From Crossaster papposus (Eukaryota; Echinodermata; Asteroidea; Velatida; Solasteridae): a stretch of DNA of 64,000 nt. The DNA is taken from NCBI GenBank assembly GCA_037893245.1, contig JBAIAA010000020.1:1302001-1366000 (forward strand). The letters are read 5' to 3'. The translations under genes were made by a program, and so were the position numbers. The notes beneath the pieces are model-generated. The model did no database searches and was not told the DNA's origin. It saw only the letters and a list, made by a program, of their open reading frames with translations. Each line of letters begins with the position of its first letter. Within the stretch, counting starts at the first letter, position 1. Positions 31,822-41,649 of this stretch are shown in pieces.

Positions 31822-32003
31822 GAGGACTCTATATATGAAGCCAAAGAGTCTCACCACCAAAACCACAACCACTAGCACAGCCTCCCCGAAAGAGCCCAAG
31901 GGGGACTCCGTCCCAAATCCCTTCTTCTCCGCCCCAACCATCTTCAGATTTTGTAGAAATGGAATAAAAAAAATTAAAAAAAAAAAAATTGTGGCAATTA
32001 TAA

Positions 32004-32237
32004 TTGGATACTAATAGCATCGCCAACAATCTCTATCACGCCGCCGTGATCTCTATGTTAAGCGTGGGATTTACCATGTTTAGTAAAAAACTGTTGAAGA
32101 TCAAACCGGCCGATCTCGACAAGTTGAGCGTAGAAGATGTAGCTAAACTAACGGCTGCGATAAGCGCATCGATGTACGTAAAAACATGGCTGGTCAATCA
32201 AAATATACTCCCACCAAATATATTAAACTCGACATAA
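32004..32237 (+). CDS. Small virus-like membrane protein, 77 residues, start codon TTG
   Basis: The frame begins at TTG (32004) where the alignment with related proteins that I know would start, DTNSIANNLYHAAVISMLSV, so an ATG has probably mutated by one base. Residues about 8-30 form one membrane segment (AAVISMLSVGFTMF). A second helix follows (LTAAISASMYVKTWLVN) and the end is QNILPPNILNST. The family accompanies PolB and ATPase genes of Polinton-like elements; its role is unknown to me. It lies 22 bp upstream of the next gene on the same strand. Confidence 0.55.
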   Translation: MDTNSIANNLYHAAVISMLSVGFTMFSKKLLKIKPADLDKLSVEDVAKLTAAISASMYVKTWLVNQNILPPNILNST

Positions 32238-32240
32238 AAC

Positions 32241-32262
32241 TTTAGTTCGTTATAATAAAATG
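32241..32262 (+). promoter_or_regulatory. TTTAGTT...AAAATG start motif
   Basis: TTTAGTT-CGTTATAAT-AAAATG at the start codon of the 32260 gene; the plus-strand equivalent of the motif at 26988 and 27702. Confidence 0.45.
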
Positions 32263-33477
32263 GCCGAAGGTGGAGATTTTGAACCGGTAGACGAATTTAC
32301 CCCGGCATAAGACAACGATCTAGACTGGGACAATAACGATTACTCCATCGACAACGAAACGGCGTTAGATCCAGCCTATGCTCAAGCTCGTGATGGTGTT
32401 TTAGAACAAGGGAGACGTTTTATTGATAATCAAAGAGTCGAAAGTTTCTACGAACGTCAAGGACAAAGACAATATGATATAATTTTGCAATGGGAAAGAT
32501 TCGTAGTAAAAGATAACACGTTATATTTTAAAACCGATGACGAAGAAGTAAGATTATCGCAAAAAAACAAACCAGATACATTTTTAGCATTAAGTTCTAT
32601 CGAAAAAAATGCTAGGGACGGTATAGATTTTATTAGAAACCAATTAGGTTTTAAAGATTATAAACGAAACCCACTTAGTATAGAACAACAACAACAATTA
32701 CAACAGATTGAACCGGAGTCTATCCCGATGCAAGATCTTCCGAAAATGGCCCTTGATTTAAGCGAAATTCTCGAAACTTTAGACCAAGAACAAGAACAGG
32801 AAACCAGTTTTATACTAATCGCGGGTTTAGACAGAACTCTTCAAACGATGAGAGGCAACTTATAACTAAATTTAGCGCGTCTCAGAATACTCGATGATGA
32901 GATAGCCCAGACCGAAGGAGCATTAGCCGAATCAGTGAGCGACGGTTCCACGGCAGAAATGAAAGAAAAATTAGAAGACTTAAAAATCGAAAGATCGGCT
33001 AGATTAGAAGCCGACGAAAAAAACCTCAGAAGTCAGATAAACAGAATCAAAGAAACGATTACGAGGATTTTAGATAGCGACACGACCTTGAGAGAAAAAA
33101 TTAGAACGTTGTTTAGAGAACAAGGCGTGACCATCGCGAGCATTTTGTCGGCGTTTGGTTCGGCTATCGGTTTGATAGTAAAGAGCGTTTTGTCTGTCAG
33201 TGCGTCCGCGCCAACGCCCGCGCCTACTCCGATACCACCATCTAACGCGAATAACGTAAAAGAATGGATACAGTCGCAACTAAAACACTTTTCAAACGCG
33301 CTCGCTAAACTCGGCTCAAAATTACTCGACGCCTTGCCCGTAATTTTAGGCGGTATAGCGAGTTGGATATTTAACGTATTGAGTAAAACCGTCGGATGGT
33401 TGGGCGAACACGTGTGGGCCTTTATAGTGGGAGTCGGAACTTTAATTTTTGTTTATTTACAAAAGCGCCTCGGTTAA
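32260..33477 (+). pseudogene. Virus-like protein of 405 codons with coiled coil and membrane anchors; two nonsense codons
   Basis: One frame runs from ATG 32260 to the stop at 33475-33477, broken only by TAA at 32308-32310 and TAA at 32863-32865. Residues about 1-60 are acidic. Residues 60-200 hold the most distinctive part (RFIDNQRVESFYERQGQRQY, then EDIRLS-like charged strands). Residues about 200-290 form a coiled coil (EMKEKLEDLKIERSARLEAD, LREKIRTLFREQGVTIASIL). Two hydrophobic segments follow (SAFGSAIGLIVKSVLSVSA and ALPVILGGIASWIFN) with a Pro-rich linker (PTPAPTPIPP), and a last one ends the protein (AFIVGVGTLIFVYL). I know the C-terminal half as a recurrent Polinton-neighbour family. 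Helix-hairpin-membrane architecture would suit a membrane-active virion protein; that is inference only. Confidence 0.6.
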
Positions 33478-33480
33478 AAG

Positions 33481-33532
33481 TAAAAAAAAAAAGGCTTCTA
33501 ACAAAATATTTTGTTAGAAGGCTTTTTTTTTT
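33481..33532. terminator. Bidirectional hairpin between convergent viral genes
   Basis: A-run, GGCTTCTAACAAAAT, ATTTTGTTAGAAGGC, T-run: a 15-bp stem with one mismatch and no loop bases beyond the centre. It begins 4 bp after the stop of the plus-strand gene (33477) and overlaps the end of the minus-strand gene (33531), so it can serve as an RNA hairpin for both transcripts. Function is inference. Confidence 0.65.
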
Positions 33533-34982
33533 ACCGCGCAGACTCGTACATCAGGTATCCTATACCCGCTATGGCTAAAGTACCGACAATCAGCAAAGTT
33601 TTTTCATACTCGTGAGGATCTCTAGTTAAAACTTTTTCTTCGGGAAAAGAAGGCTCGACCGTGGGCGTTGGTGGTGTTACCAGAGCCGGGCTTTTGGGCG
33701 TTGGCGCTGGTGGGTCAACGATCGCGGACGTTGGCGTTAGTGGTGGTGGGTCAACGACCGAGGACGTTGGCGTTGGTGGTGGTGGTGGTGTTGTTGGGTC
33801 ACCCGCGGGCGTTGGCGTTGGTGGTATTTTTGAGTTTATCTTCGAGTTTAATCCCAACGGTAAGTTAGCGGTCGCAATCTGTATATTGTTGTTATATCCT
33901 TTGTGGGTTCCGACCCTCAATTGCATGTTCGAAGGCACGAGATATAATCCTTTAGCCAGCACAAAGTTTAACGAACTCCTGGCGTATTGCAGCGAATCTT
34001 GAAATTGGGTTATAGATTCTTCCAGATCGGCTGGAGACGATATCAAGTCTTAGACGATATTAACAAACTGGGCTTGGGCGTCGAGCCCCATGCCCGGAGT
34101 CAAAATACTAGTTTTTGTTTGCGCCCGAGCCCCCAGCAGAGCGTAAACATACGCCCTGACAGATTCGTTTATTTGTTGTATCCCTACGTCGGTAAAGTGA
34201 GACTCTGCGGGTATCCATTTTTGCCACCCGAGCGTCAATACCGCTCTACTTTGCGATATATAACTTATTATATAAGTACTGTAATAACCAGATCCTTTAG
34301 GAGGATCTTCGTTGCCAAACCCCATTAGACATCCCCCCGCGTATTTACCGTAACTAATATCCAAGGGTGCGGTATCGTAATCCCCCATAGGGTGACCCCA
34401 AGCATAAGCCTGACCCAATCCGCCGGAATAATGATCGACCGTCTGTATCCAAGACAAGTTGTGATCTACGCCGTAAAATCTGCAAGTGTCTATATAACCT
34501 TTACGATCTATATTGTTGTTATAAGGGTCATATATGTCGTTGCCCGGTATGGGACATTGCATAAACTCTAATATTTTTCTAACCGTAAAATAAACATGAA
34601 ATCTATATATGGCCCTCGTGAGACGATCCGTCGAATAAAGTAGATCTATCCCTATGCCGCAACCGGCGGTACTGCACCACATTGCAAAATTGAATTGATT
34701 TTGATAAAACACCAACGGAACAGATTTCCATCTGTTTATTAGCTCATCCGTTGTAACGGGGGGTAACCTATAATGGGTGAATATATCCGCAAAAATAACC
34801 ATAAAAGAACCGCGGTCGACCGCGTTCACTACAATCTCTAGACTCTTGAAATCTAATTCCAGCCTGTTAGCTTGTTCTTGTGCTTGTTCTTGTGATTGTT
34901 CTTTCATTCTCGATATATTTTTATCTTGTTCGATCAGTCTCAATATATTTTCTACGACCGTTTTGTTTATGGCGTTAATCAT
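33531..34982 (-). pseudogene. Large virus-like ORF, 484 codons, one nonsense codon; candidate virion protein
   Basis: A single frame from ATG 34982 to 33531, broken only by TAA at 34050-34052; the reading frame is the same before and after. Residues 1-45 are a charged, glutamine-rich helix (MKEQSQEQAQEQANRLELDF). The central part contains LPPVTTDELINRWKSVPLVF, YQNQFNFAMWCSTAGCGIGI and IYRFHVYFTVRKILEFM. After the nonsense codon come YARSSLNFVLAKGLYLVPSN and VGTHKGYNNNIQIATANLPL, then a proline/threonine stalk of about 75 residues and a C-terminal membrane segment (TLLIVGTLAIAGIGYLMY). This is the longest non-polymerase ORF and belongs to a family that I have seen next to Polinton-type PolB genes. 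Globular head, stalk and anchor suggest a surface protein of the particle, but the fold is unknown to me and no capsid motif is visible. Confidence 0.6.
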
Positions 34983-35092
34983 TTTTAGTTGTCTTTATTA
35001 TAAAAGACTTTAATTAAAATGTCTTTATGTGTATTAGAAAATATGTCTCATTATTTTTTAGATTTAGGAATCCACTTAGAAAAATTTATAAG

Positions 35093-35190
35093 CTAGGTAT
35101 CTCGCAACAAACTCGAGTTCTTGTTCTATTTGGTTATCGCTGGTGGTGTAAAAGTCTGAGAGTTGGGGTTTATGCTGTAAGTTAACGATG
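35093..35190 (-). pseudogene. Possible inverted remnant of the neighbouring viral gene's C-terminus
   Basis: The minus strand spells PQLSDFYTTSDNQIEQELEF then VARYLAYKFF and stops. The layout (P-x-LSDF/LADL, spacer, hydrophobic end in YKF) is like the C-terminus of the plus-strand gene at 35227-35629 (EPTLADLIKRP...FLVYKFV). It may be a diverged inverted duplicate. The intervening 34990-35226 holds no other gene. Confidence 0.35.
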
Positions 35191-35226
35191 AAATCTAAGT
35201 GTATTTTTTTTTTCTACTTTTAAAAT

Positions 35227-35629
35227 ATGGCTAGCATCGCTATGATGGTCGGAGGCGCTATAGTTAACGCTTTAGCTTTCACGGGATCAAACTTTTATTT
35301 TTTAGCGTTAAACAAGACGGAGAGCGCAAGAGACACGACTTAGCTTTAGAAAAACTGACGACGGCGAAAAACAATTGGGAAAAATCTCAGACAAAGCATC
35401 TCGATAGGTTAAACGATCGACTCAAAAAACAAGCGAAGGCTCAAAAGACTTTTAAAAGTATAGACGAGGCTCTCAGAGAATACAACTCGGTTACTCACGA
35501 AGATCTACGAGTACCAATCTACCAGCAGCACGAGCCCACTCTCGCCGATTTGATCAAAAGACCGGCGAGTTGGCGTTTGTTTTGGGAGGAACGTCGTTGG
35601 TAGGTTTTTTAGTTTATAAGTTTGTATAA
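35227..35629 (+). pseudogene. Virus-like membrane/coiled-coil protein, two frameshifts
   Basis: ATG at 35227 opens MASIAMMVGGAIVNALAFTG, a hydrophobic N-terminal segment, and the frame closes at a TAG near 35341. A neighbouring frame takes over with ERKRHDLALEKLTTAKNNWE and a charged helix to about 35560 (SIDEALREYNSVTHEDLRVP). A second change near 35565-35570 leads to GELAFVLGGTSLVGFLVYKF and a TAA at 35627-35629. So the gene had an N-terminal membrane segment, a long basic helix and a C-terminal membrane segment, about 133 residues. I recognise the family as one of the most constant neighbours of Polinton-like PolB in invertebrates; function unknown to me. Confidence 0.6.
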
Positions 35630-35651
35630 GTTGTTTAGTTTTTATAAGTTG

Positions 35652-35668
35652 TTTAGTTAAATACAATG
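35652..35668 (+). promoter_or_regulatory. TTTAGTT...AATG start motif
   Basis: TTTAGTT-AAATAC-AATG at the start codon of the integrase gene, with another GTTTAGTT about 18 bp further upstream. Confidence 0.4.
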
Positions 35669-36378
35669 GAAACAAAGTTTAAAAAAGTGTATTATAGCCC
35701 CGTCGGTTATTGGTGAGGGCGCGGTTGTAAAATTAGCTAAAAAAACGGGCGCGTCCAAAGAAGAAACCAGAAACTGGTTAAAAAAAAAGTGTTGTGGCAA
35801 ATTTATTTACCGCCTCCAACGTTTATTCCTCGTCCTACGAGTTTGAACAAGTCCATGGGTATTCCCAACAAAATGCATCGGATAGACTTGTTATTTTTAC
35901 CCTTCAATAAAGTCGGTAAAAAAGAATATAAGTACGCGATGAGTACGCCAAAGAAACCCTTAATCCGACGGAGAGATCGCGATTCTGGGTTAAAAGATTA
36001 CCCGACGTAATTAAGGCGTTAAACGACGAAACCACCAGATCGATAACGACGGAAGACTACGAGCCACTCACTTCCAGGCGGGCGATGCAAGAAACGCAAG
36101 TTCGTCAAATCAGTTCTTCCGCGGATGAGGTAGAAAAAGAGTTGATAAAAAAGGGCGATCTTTTTAGATATCTTTACGCGCCCAGTGAGTTAAAGGGAGT
36201 AGAGCGCAGGCGAGCGACCGACCCTATCTGGAGTCTCGAGGTTTTTGATTTAGATCGCGCGATCAAAGACCCCAACCAACCCACTCTTTACTATCTCAAA
36301 AAAGGTCCCAATCGAAGTTTCGTTAGTCAAGAGCTTCAAGTCGTTCCACCGGACACCGAGTTACCTCCATGTTTATAG
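35666..36378 (+). pseudogene. Polinton-type integrase (rve), catalytic core deleted
   Basis: The frame opens at ATG 35666 with VYYSPVGYW and meets TGA at once; the next segments (KLAKKTGASKEETRNWLK, then LWQIYLPPPTFIPRPTSL) lie in different frames, with a change in the A-run near 35779-35787. IDLLFLPFNK holds the first catalytic aspartate and YKYA follows near 35935. Directly after this the sequence jumps to the C-terminal domain (FWVKRLPDVIKALND, GDLFRYLYAPSELKG, RRRATDPIWSLEVFD, PTLYYLKKGPNRSFV). The stretch that should hold the second aspartate and the glutamate, roughly 120-150 residues in the family, is missing. The enzyme would insert element DNA into the host genome; this copy cannot. 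The 3' end overlaps the end of the polymerase gene on the other strand. Confidence 0.75.
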
Positions 36379-39300
36379 TGAACATACGCTAGAGTAGACG
36401 TTCCATCCTGTAGTATATATAGCTTTGTGTCCAGAGGACTCAACGACAGTTTGTTTTGAGTTATGGTGTGTAACGCGTGATTTTTAGATCTGATGTACGT
36501 CATCTTATCGCTTTGAGAATCTTTTTTTTTAGACAGTCGAGATAACGCTCGTGACTAAATTATTTGTCGGTGACTGCTTTGGTTACTCCCTTGGCTTTTT
36601 TAAGCTCAAAGCCGTCCGTCATTAAAATTGAGTACATCTTTGGCCTTAAGCAAACGCATTGGCTGACTGGTTTTCCCACCAAATTTGTCTTTAAATTTAC
36701 CTATTACCTTTTTGTTGACGCGGTCGTACAAAGGGTGATCGGTGGGATAGTTTGACAAGTCGTACGAGTCGGAGTCTTTTTTTTATATCTTCGTAAACGT
36801 CGTCCGTCTCAACGCTCAAGAGTAGACTGTCTGTGTCGGTAAACCCTATTCGGTCTCCATAGGTTTCTTTGAGGCGGTTGTAATAAAAGTCGTACATGAG
36901 AGTTTTTGAGAGGTCTAAAATACTCACCCCCGCATAAATAGGTTTGTTTAATAACGTCTTGGTCTTGTACATTTCGATAAACGCTAGATTGCAATCGGTA
37001 AAAATCGTCGTATGTTTATAGCTCGGTTTACGCGACAACGCTTGATATTTAGAAACTTGGTCGCTTCTAAGTAAAAACGCCTCTGTTCTATTTCCCCCTT
37101 TTTCCATCGTCTTTCCAAAAACGCTGTTGTTCATGAGCTTAAAAAAGTCCTTTTCAAAGTCAGACGTTGCGTGAGTTCCGAGTTGGGTGTTTTTGTCGAT
37201 GTAAGATTTCATCCAAGGCGCTTGCTTAAATTGTAATACGCCAACAACCCCAGTTGAAACTCGGACAACCACTCTTTGGGTACTTTGATATTTCCGGGGG
37301 CCAGCAGATAATCATTGTGCCAATCGTGCAAAGCGTTGGGATAATCCAAGTCTACCTCTAAGAGACACCCTACGTCGGCCGTTTCTGAGATTGACATAAT
37401 GCGTTCCGTCGTGAAGTCTTTGGGTTTTGCCGATTTAAGATCGGCGTAAGGTAAATATTGACTCATGGCCCAACCATACAAATTGATGGCGTCGAGATAC
37501 ATGATGTAAGTCGATGGTTTGTCTGGATCGTAGTCGGAAAGATATTTATTGCTTGCTTTATAGTGCCTAGCACCCACGCTTGATAGTCCTCTTTTTGCTT
37601 TTTCCAAAAACAAGTGTTTGTCCACATCGGTCAACAACTCGAGCTCGACGTCCGAGTGTTTTAACAATGCGTCCCACGACAACCCAGGAGAGGTGTAATA
37701 GTTAGCGGGGTCTAACTTGTAGTTCTTTTTACACACTTTTCAAAAAATTTCAAACACACCTGCCAAAAGTAACGCGTCGGTGGAGACGTACAAGTTGTGA
37801 TATTCACCCAAGTTTTTGACGTTAAATTCGACCCACACTTGTTGAGCCCTAGAATAATCGTCTTGCGAGATATTCGAGTCTTTGAGGCTGCTGCAAAACT
37901 CGTCGATGGTAGGTCGATCTCTTCAAACTTATCGAACGAATCCATATACTCATACGGGTAAATACCTTTTTGTAAGAGCAGGTCGACATTTTGGTCTTTA
38001 TAGCGTTCTTTGAGTAGAGTAAACGCCTCTTTTGGACACGCGTTGACTAGTTTATCCAACGACGTCGACATAAGTTTATCCAACGACGTCGACATAAATT
38101 TAAACGAGTCTATAAATCTCATATTACCGATCGAAAACAAAATGTATTTTTCCGAGTTGCTGGGAATAAAATCGATATTTTCTTTAGTCTCGTACAAACC
38201 TTGCATGATTAAATGAGCGTCGTAATTTTGTAAATTGTGAAAGATGACGGGTATCTGAGTTTTATCCGATACCACCTGCAGTTTTTGATTGCAATAAGCG
38301 TGCGCGGCTCCCCTGTATCTACCCGTGATGTGACAGTGATCTCTCACCTTTCTAAATTTGTTGATACGCTTTTTACACTCGATACACTTTGACTCTTTAA
38401 ATCCCTTTTTGTTTACGTAACAACATTCTTTCTTTTCTTCGTTAGTCTTCGGTTCTTTCGGAAGCGGGCACTGACAGTTTGAGGATTAATTAGGATATAT
38501 TGACTTTTCGCAAATCCAACACGTACTCGTGTTTTGGTGATCGATGTTGTCTCGCGATGTAAAGTCTATGAGCTTGGGGTTTTTAAAAACTTGATTAAAC
38601 TCGTATCTTAAACGCAACGTCGAGTCTATGAATTTAGTCATGGCGTCTTTTCCTCTATAGGTCTCTTGAAATTCAAGTTTACTGTCGTACCTTAAAGCAA
38701 TCAACGAATAACCGCAAGATTTGTGAACTTGAGTCTCCTGCGTGTTTGCCTCTTGAGGCTTTAATTTTTTTAATATTGATTCAAAGTCGGCATAAATGAC
38801 AAAAGGCGCGTCTTGCGTAAACTTTTGATTTTTAAATTTTAATATCGGAGGGTCATCGTTAAAACCTTTTGGAAAGACGACCTTAGATGGTGGCATATCT
38901 ATTCCCTCGCAATCTTGTGTATGCCTGTCCAACTTGTCTCATGAGTTGTAGTGCGCCAAACATCTAAAACAGATGTATGTTTTATGCTTGTGTCTCGTTT
39001 GGTTCAAAAATATTCTAGATATATGTTTTATCCAACAATAGTGATTCGTGTCGTCCGGGGTCGTTGGCGTTTTTAGATAAATATAACAGTCGTACTTTAG
39101 CCTCTTCGTATTGAACACATTTATACTCAGATTGTTTTGTCTCTCTATCTTTTCTATTTGATTGATTGGAGTAGGAAAGTCTACGTCTTTAAAATTTAAT
39201 CCATCGTTTTTATCGTAAACTGACGGCCTGTCTTCGTGGATTTTAAAATCGGGTTTGTCTTTTACTCGTTGTTTTATTTCGTCGGTATACTTGCCGAGAG

Positions 39301-39846
39301 CGGCTCTCAAACACCACCGTAAACATTCGTTGTGTTTGTTTCTGACGTTAATAAAAGCTTTTGTTTACTAAAAAAGTCGGTAATTTTATATAAGAACTGC
39401 CGCTCATAGGTCTATAGCGGTCGATGTTGATATAAAACGCGAGTATCCTAACGAGTTTCCAACCCGATCCTTGACTGGTATTTTTTGCGTGTAGTTCTTT
39501 TATTTTAAAGATTTGATCTTTGACATTTTCTTTTATCTGACTCTCGTTAACTAGCTTTTTACTAAAAAAGGTAAAAGCGCTGGTTTTTACTAAGCCGTCT
39601 TGATTTTCTTTATCGTATTCCGCTTTAAATCCTAACTGAACTTTTATGGCCGATAGATTTCTCAGCTCTGACACAACAATTTTGTCAATCTGCCGCACGT
39701 GCGTATTAAAGAATTGCTCTACGTCGTCGGCTTTAACTCCAAGTTTCTATAACTGTTACTAAAAGCTCTATGTACTTGAAAATCTGCCTCTTTAAAGATA
39801 TCGGGGTTTTTATACGATTTAATCGCTAAAATTAAATCCTTTCGTA
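36336..39846 (-). pseudogene. Protein-primed family B DNA polymerase (Polinton type), many frameshifts
   Basis: Successive minus-strand frames: 39698-39348, 39310-38939, 38932-38486, 38347-37712, 37736-37209, 37272-36697 and a last part to a stop at 36336-36338. Exonuclease motif I is FVIYADFESILKKL, motif II is VIFHNLQNYDAHLIMQ. MRDHCHITGRYRGAAHAYCN precedes it, with zinc-ribbon-like cysteine pairs around 38340-38520. Polymerase motif A is YLDAINLYGWAMSQYL, motif B is FKLMNNSVFGKTMEKG and motif C is GFTDTDSLLLS, all with their catalytic residues. A recent-looking 24-bp duplication is visible at 38052-38096 (ACGACGTCGACATAA repeated). Upstream coding continues to about 39846 without a clear start. 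The enzyme would copy the element genome using a terminal protein as primer. Six or more frame changes and stops make this copy dead. Confidence 0.85.
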
Positions 39847-39929
39847 AAAATCAACCTCGTTTACCAGTTGACATAAATTGTAGCTCTTGGTCATCTATTA
39901 TTTGTTTGAGCTCATCCAGTTTCTTGCGT

Positions 39930-40112
39930 GTGCTCTTAGGCAAGGCACTTTGCCACTCATTATTTCTCCCCTTCCAGGAGTAAATGGGTACCTGTGAGGG
40001 CAGATATAGTGATTGCTGCTTTGGGCCAAAATGGCAGCATGGAGCTTTATACTTACCTGGGAGCTGAGATGGTATTTGGAATGTTTCATGGGCCCAATTA
40101 GCTTTGAGCACC
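39930..40112 (+). mobile_element. SINE-like fragment at the right edge of the viral block
   Basis: GGCAAGGCACTTTGCCACTC and GGAGTAAATGGGTACC match, in the opposite orientation, the body of the tRNA-derived SINE at 40371-40528. It abuts the last recognisable viral sequence. Confidence 0.5.
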
Positions 40113-40173
40113 TGTCTGATGCTTAATAAATATGTACTTTGTTTGTTTGTGTATAATACAGACTGTCGAAAAG

Positions 40174-40370
40174 TTAACCAGTTCGCGCAGGATTATTCTG
40201 ACGTTGACAGGACCCGGCATATGGGTGAAACCCTGATATTTCCAGCCTCGCTCACTGCGATCTGGTCGCTGACAGATATTTACAGCCTTCCTTGTGTTGC
40301 GTTTATCCGTGAATCGTTTTGAATTCCGGAAAAACTGTACGTATATACACCTCATTCGACGTGAACTGGT
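40174..40370. mobile_element. TTAA MITE family copy
   Basis: TTAACCAGTTCGCGC at the left and GACGTGAACTGGT at the right; the right TTAA is replaced by SINE sequence. Interior matches the other copies. Confidence 0.7.
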
Positions 40371-40528
40371 ACCCATTTACTCTTGGGTGGAGAGAAGCAA
40401 TGAGTGACAAGGTGCCTTGTACAAGGGCACACACACCGTAGTCCTAGGCTGGACTCGAACCTACAACCTGCAGCTTTACCTACAGACTGCAATTTCAATG
40501 CTCCAGACAACTAGACCACAGCACTCCA
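40371..40528 (-). mobile_element. tRNA-derived SINE
   Basis: On the minus strand a GTGGTCTAGTTGTCTGG A-box-like segment is followed about 50 bases later by GGTTCGAGTCC, a canonical pol III B box, then a body of about 80 bp ending AGTAAATGGGTACC. A diverged relative lies near 42395-42490. Confidence 0.6.
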
Positions 40529-40619
40529 CTGATTGTGACTTGACATGAGACCATGAGTTCCGAGTTGACTTTGCAACGAATTTGATGAATGCTCAAAGAG
40601 TTTGCATGTTTAACCCCAC

Positions 40620-41153
40620 CTGGTTGTCAGGTTGTTGAATGTTCCGTACGGGCAGGCAAACTCCTCTGCGTACGTTGTCCCATTCAGGCAGTAATACCCA
40701 CTTGGGCAGACGTAGGATCGGTACCACACCACGGGCCCGACGGTGGCATTACAGTAATGCCCAGCAGGGCAGGTCTTGCAGTCCCACTGTCCCACTGTGT
40801 CCTGGTAGGTGCCGGATGGGCAGGGCTCCGGATTGCCATATCCCTCTCCACAGAAGTGACCCTGGGGGCAGGTGTGGTCGGCTGGGGTGGCCGTAATCTG
40901 ACCAACAGGGCAGTAGTAGCCCCTCTGGCAGAAACACGTAGAGGTGGGAAGACCCTCACGATGGCAGTACATCCCCTTGGTGCAGATCTGGCAGCTGGTG
41001 TTAGCGCTTTGCTCGGTGGCGTCGAGGTAGTAGCTAATCGGGCAAGGGGCGGGCTCCCAGGAACACACAGGGCAGTAGTGGCCCCGGGGGCAGACGTTGC
41101 CCGTCATGTTGTCGGTGGGGTTGCTGACAGATGCCTCCAAGGTGCAGTAAAAA
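40620..41153 (-). CDS. Host cysteine-repeat gene, long exon
   Basis: A 534-bp exon with acceptor TTAATTTAG/T (pyrimidine-poor) and donor ACAACCAG/GTGGGG. It encodes FYCTLEASVSNPTDNMTG, CPRGHYCPVCSWEPAPCP, CQICTKGMYCHREGLPTS, CPQGHFCGEGYGNPEPCP, CKTCPAGHYCNATVGPVV and CPSGYYCLNGTTYAEEFACP: six or seven CPxGxYC modules with several N-glycosylation sites. The whole exon is open and codon use is GC-rich, unlike the AT-rich viral block next to it. The phases at both ends (2 in, 2 out) do not match the neighbouring recognised exons (1 out at 42519, 1 in at 25642), so further exons are missing or unrecognised on both sides. Confidence 0.85.
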
Positions 41154-41649
41154 CTAAATTAAGATTAATACAGAAAACAAGTGATCCTCGGACCGTGAGT
41201 GCTGTGAGTGTCACCTGTTGCAATGATGACCTCCAATTATCCCACAACGGTCACTGCATCCAAATGTTATCAAAAGTCATGAAAGCATGTAGAAGTTATA
41301 CATTTGATTCAGAGACATAACCGGAAACTTTAACATACATACAAACAATGACCTCTAATGACCTATAATGACCCCTACATGGCCTTTGACCCCAGAAACT
41401 CATACATGTACATACGGTCATGGTATACGGATGTACAGACATACAGAATTTAGGACTGGTTAAGTGTCCCTAAAACTTTGTTTATGTGACCCAAAAAGAG
41501 AAAATTATCTTAAAAATAACACTATCTGATGAAAGTAAGGAAAAGTATGTGTAGAATGGTTTCTTGCTCCCTGTGCTATCGATTCTGATGGAGGCGAGAA
41601 CCAGTCAACCTTCTGATAACCTAATTATTGTGAATCCAAAACGAATTAA
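41154..41649. other. Intronic DNA, nothing recognised
   Basis: Intron of the host gene. Contains short ACATAC/CATACA words near 41320-41440; no element or gene seen. Confidence 0.5.

Larger units (their letters stand above)
26246..39850. mobile_element. Decayed Polinton/Maverick-like endogenous viral element
   Basis: A 13.6-kb block between two host exons carries a protein-primed family B DNA polymerase, a retroviral-type integrase, an FtsK/HerA-type packaging ATPase fragment and about eight further ORFs. PolB, integrase and packaging ATPase together are the core set of Polintons and their viral relatives (adintovirus-like). Several of the remaining ORFs belong to families that I know as neighbours of such polymerases in cnidarian and other invertebrate genomes, but they have no established function known to me. 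Almost every gene has a nonsense codon or frameshift, the integrase core is mostly gone, and the ATPase has lost its 5' half beside repeat insertions (28.1-30.34 kb). I see no terminal inverted repeats, major capsid protein or adenain-like protease. Edges are approximate. Confidence 0.8.

Noticed and set aside
33661-34002. Glycine/valine-rich plus-strand ORFs at 33.66-34.0 kb
   Set aside because: They are the antisense of the proline/threonine stalk of the minus-strand viral protein.
40639-40959. Plus-strand ORFs over the long host exon
   Set aside because: The minus strand codes for regular cysteine modules with splice sites at both ends; the plus-strand frames are GC-rich shadows.
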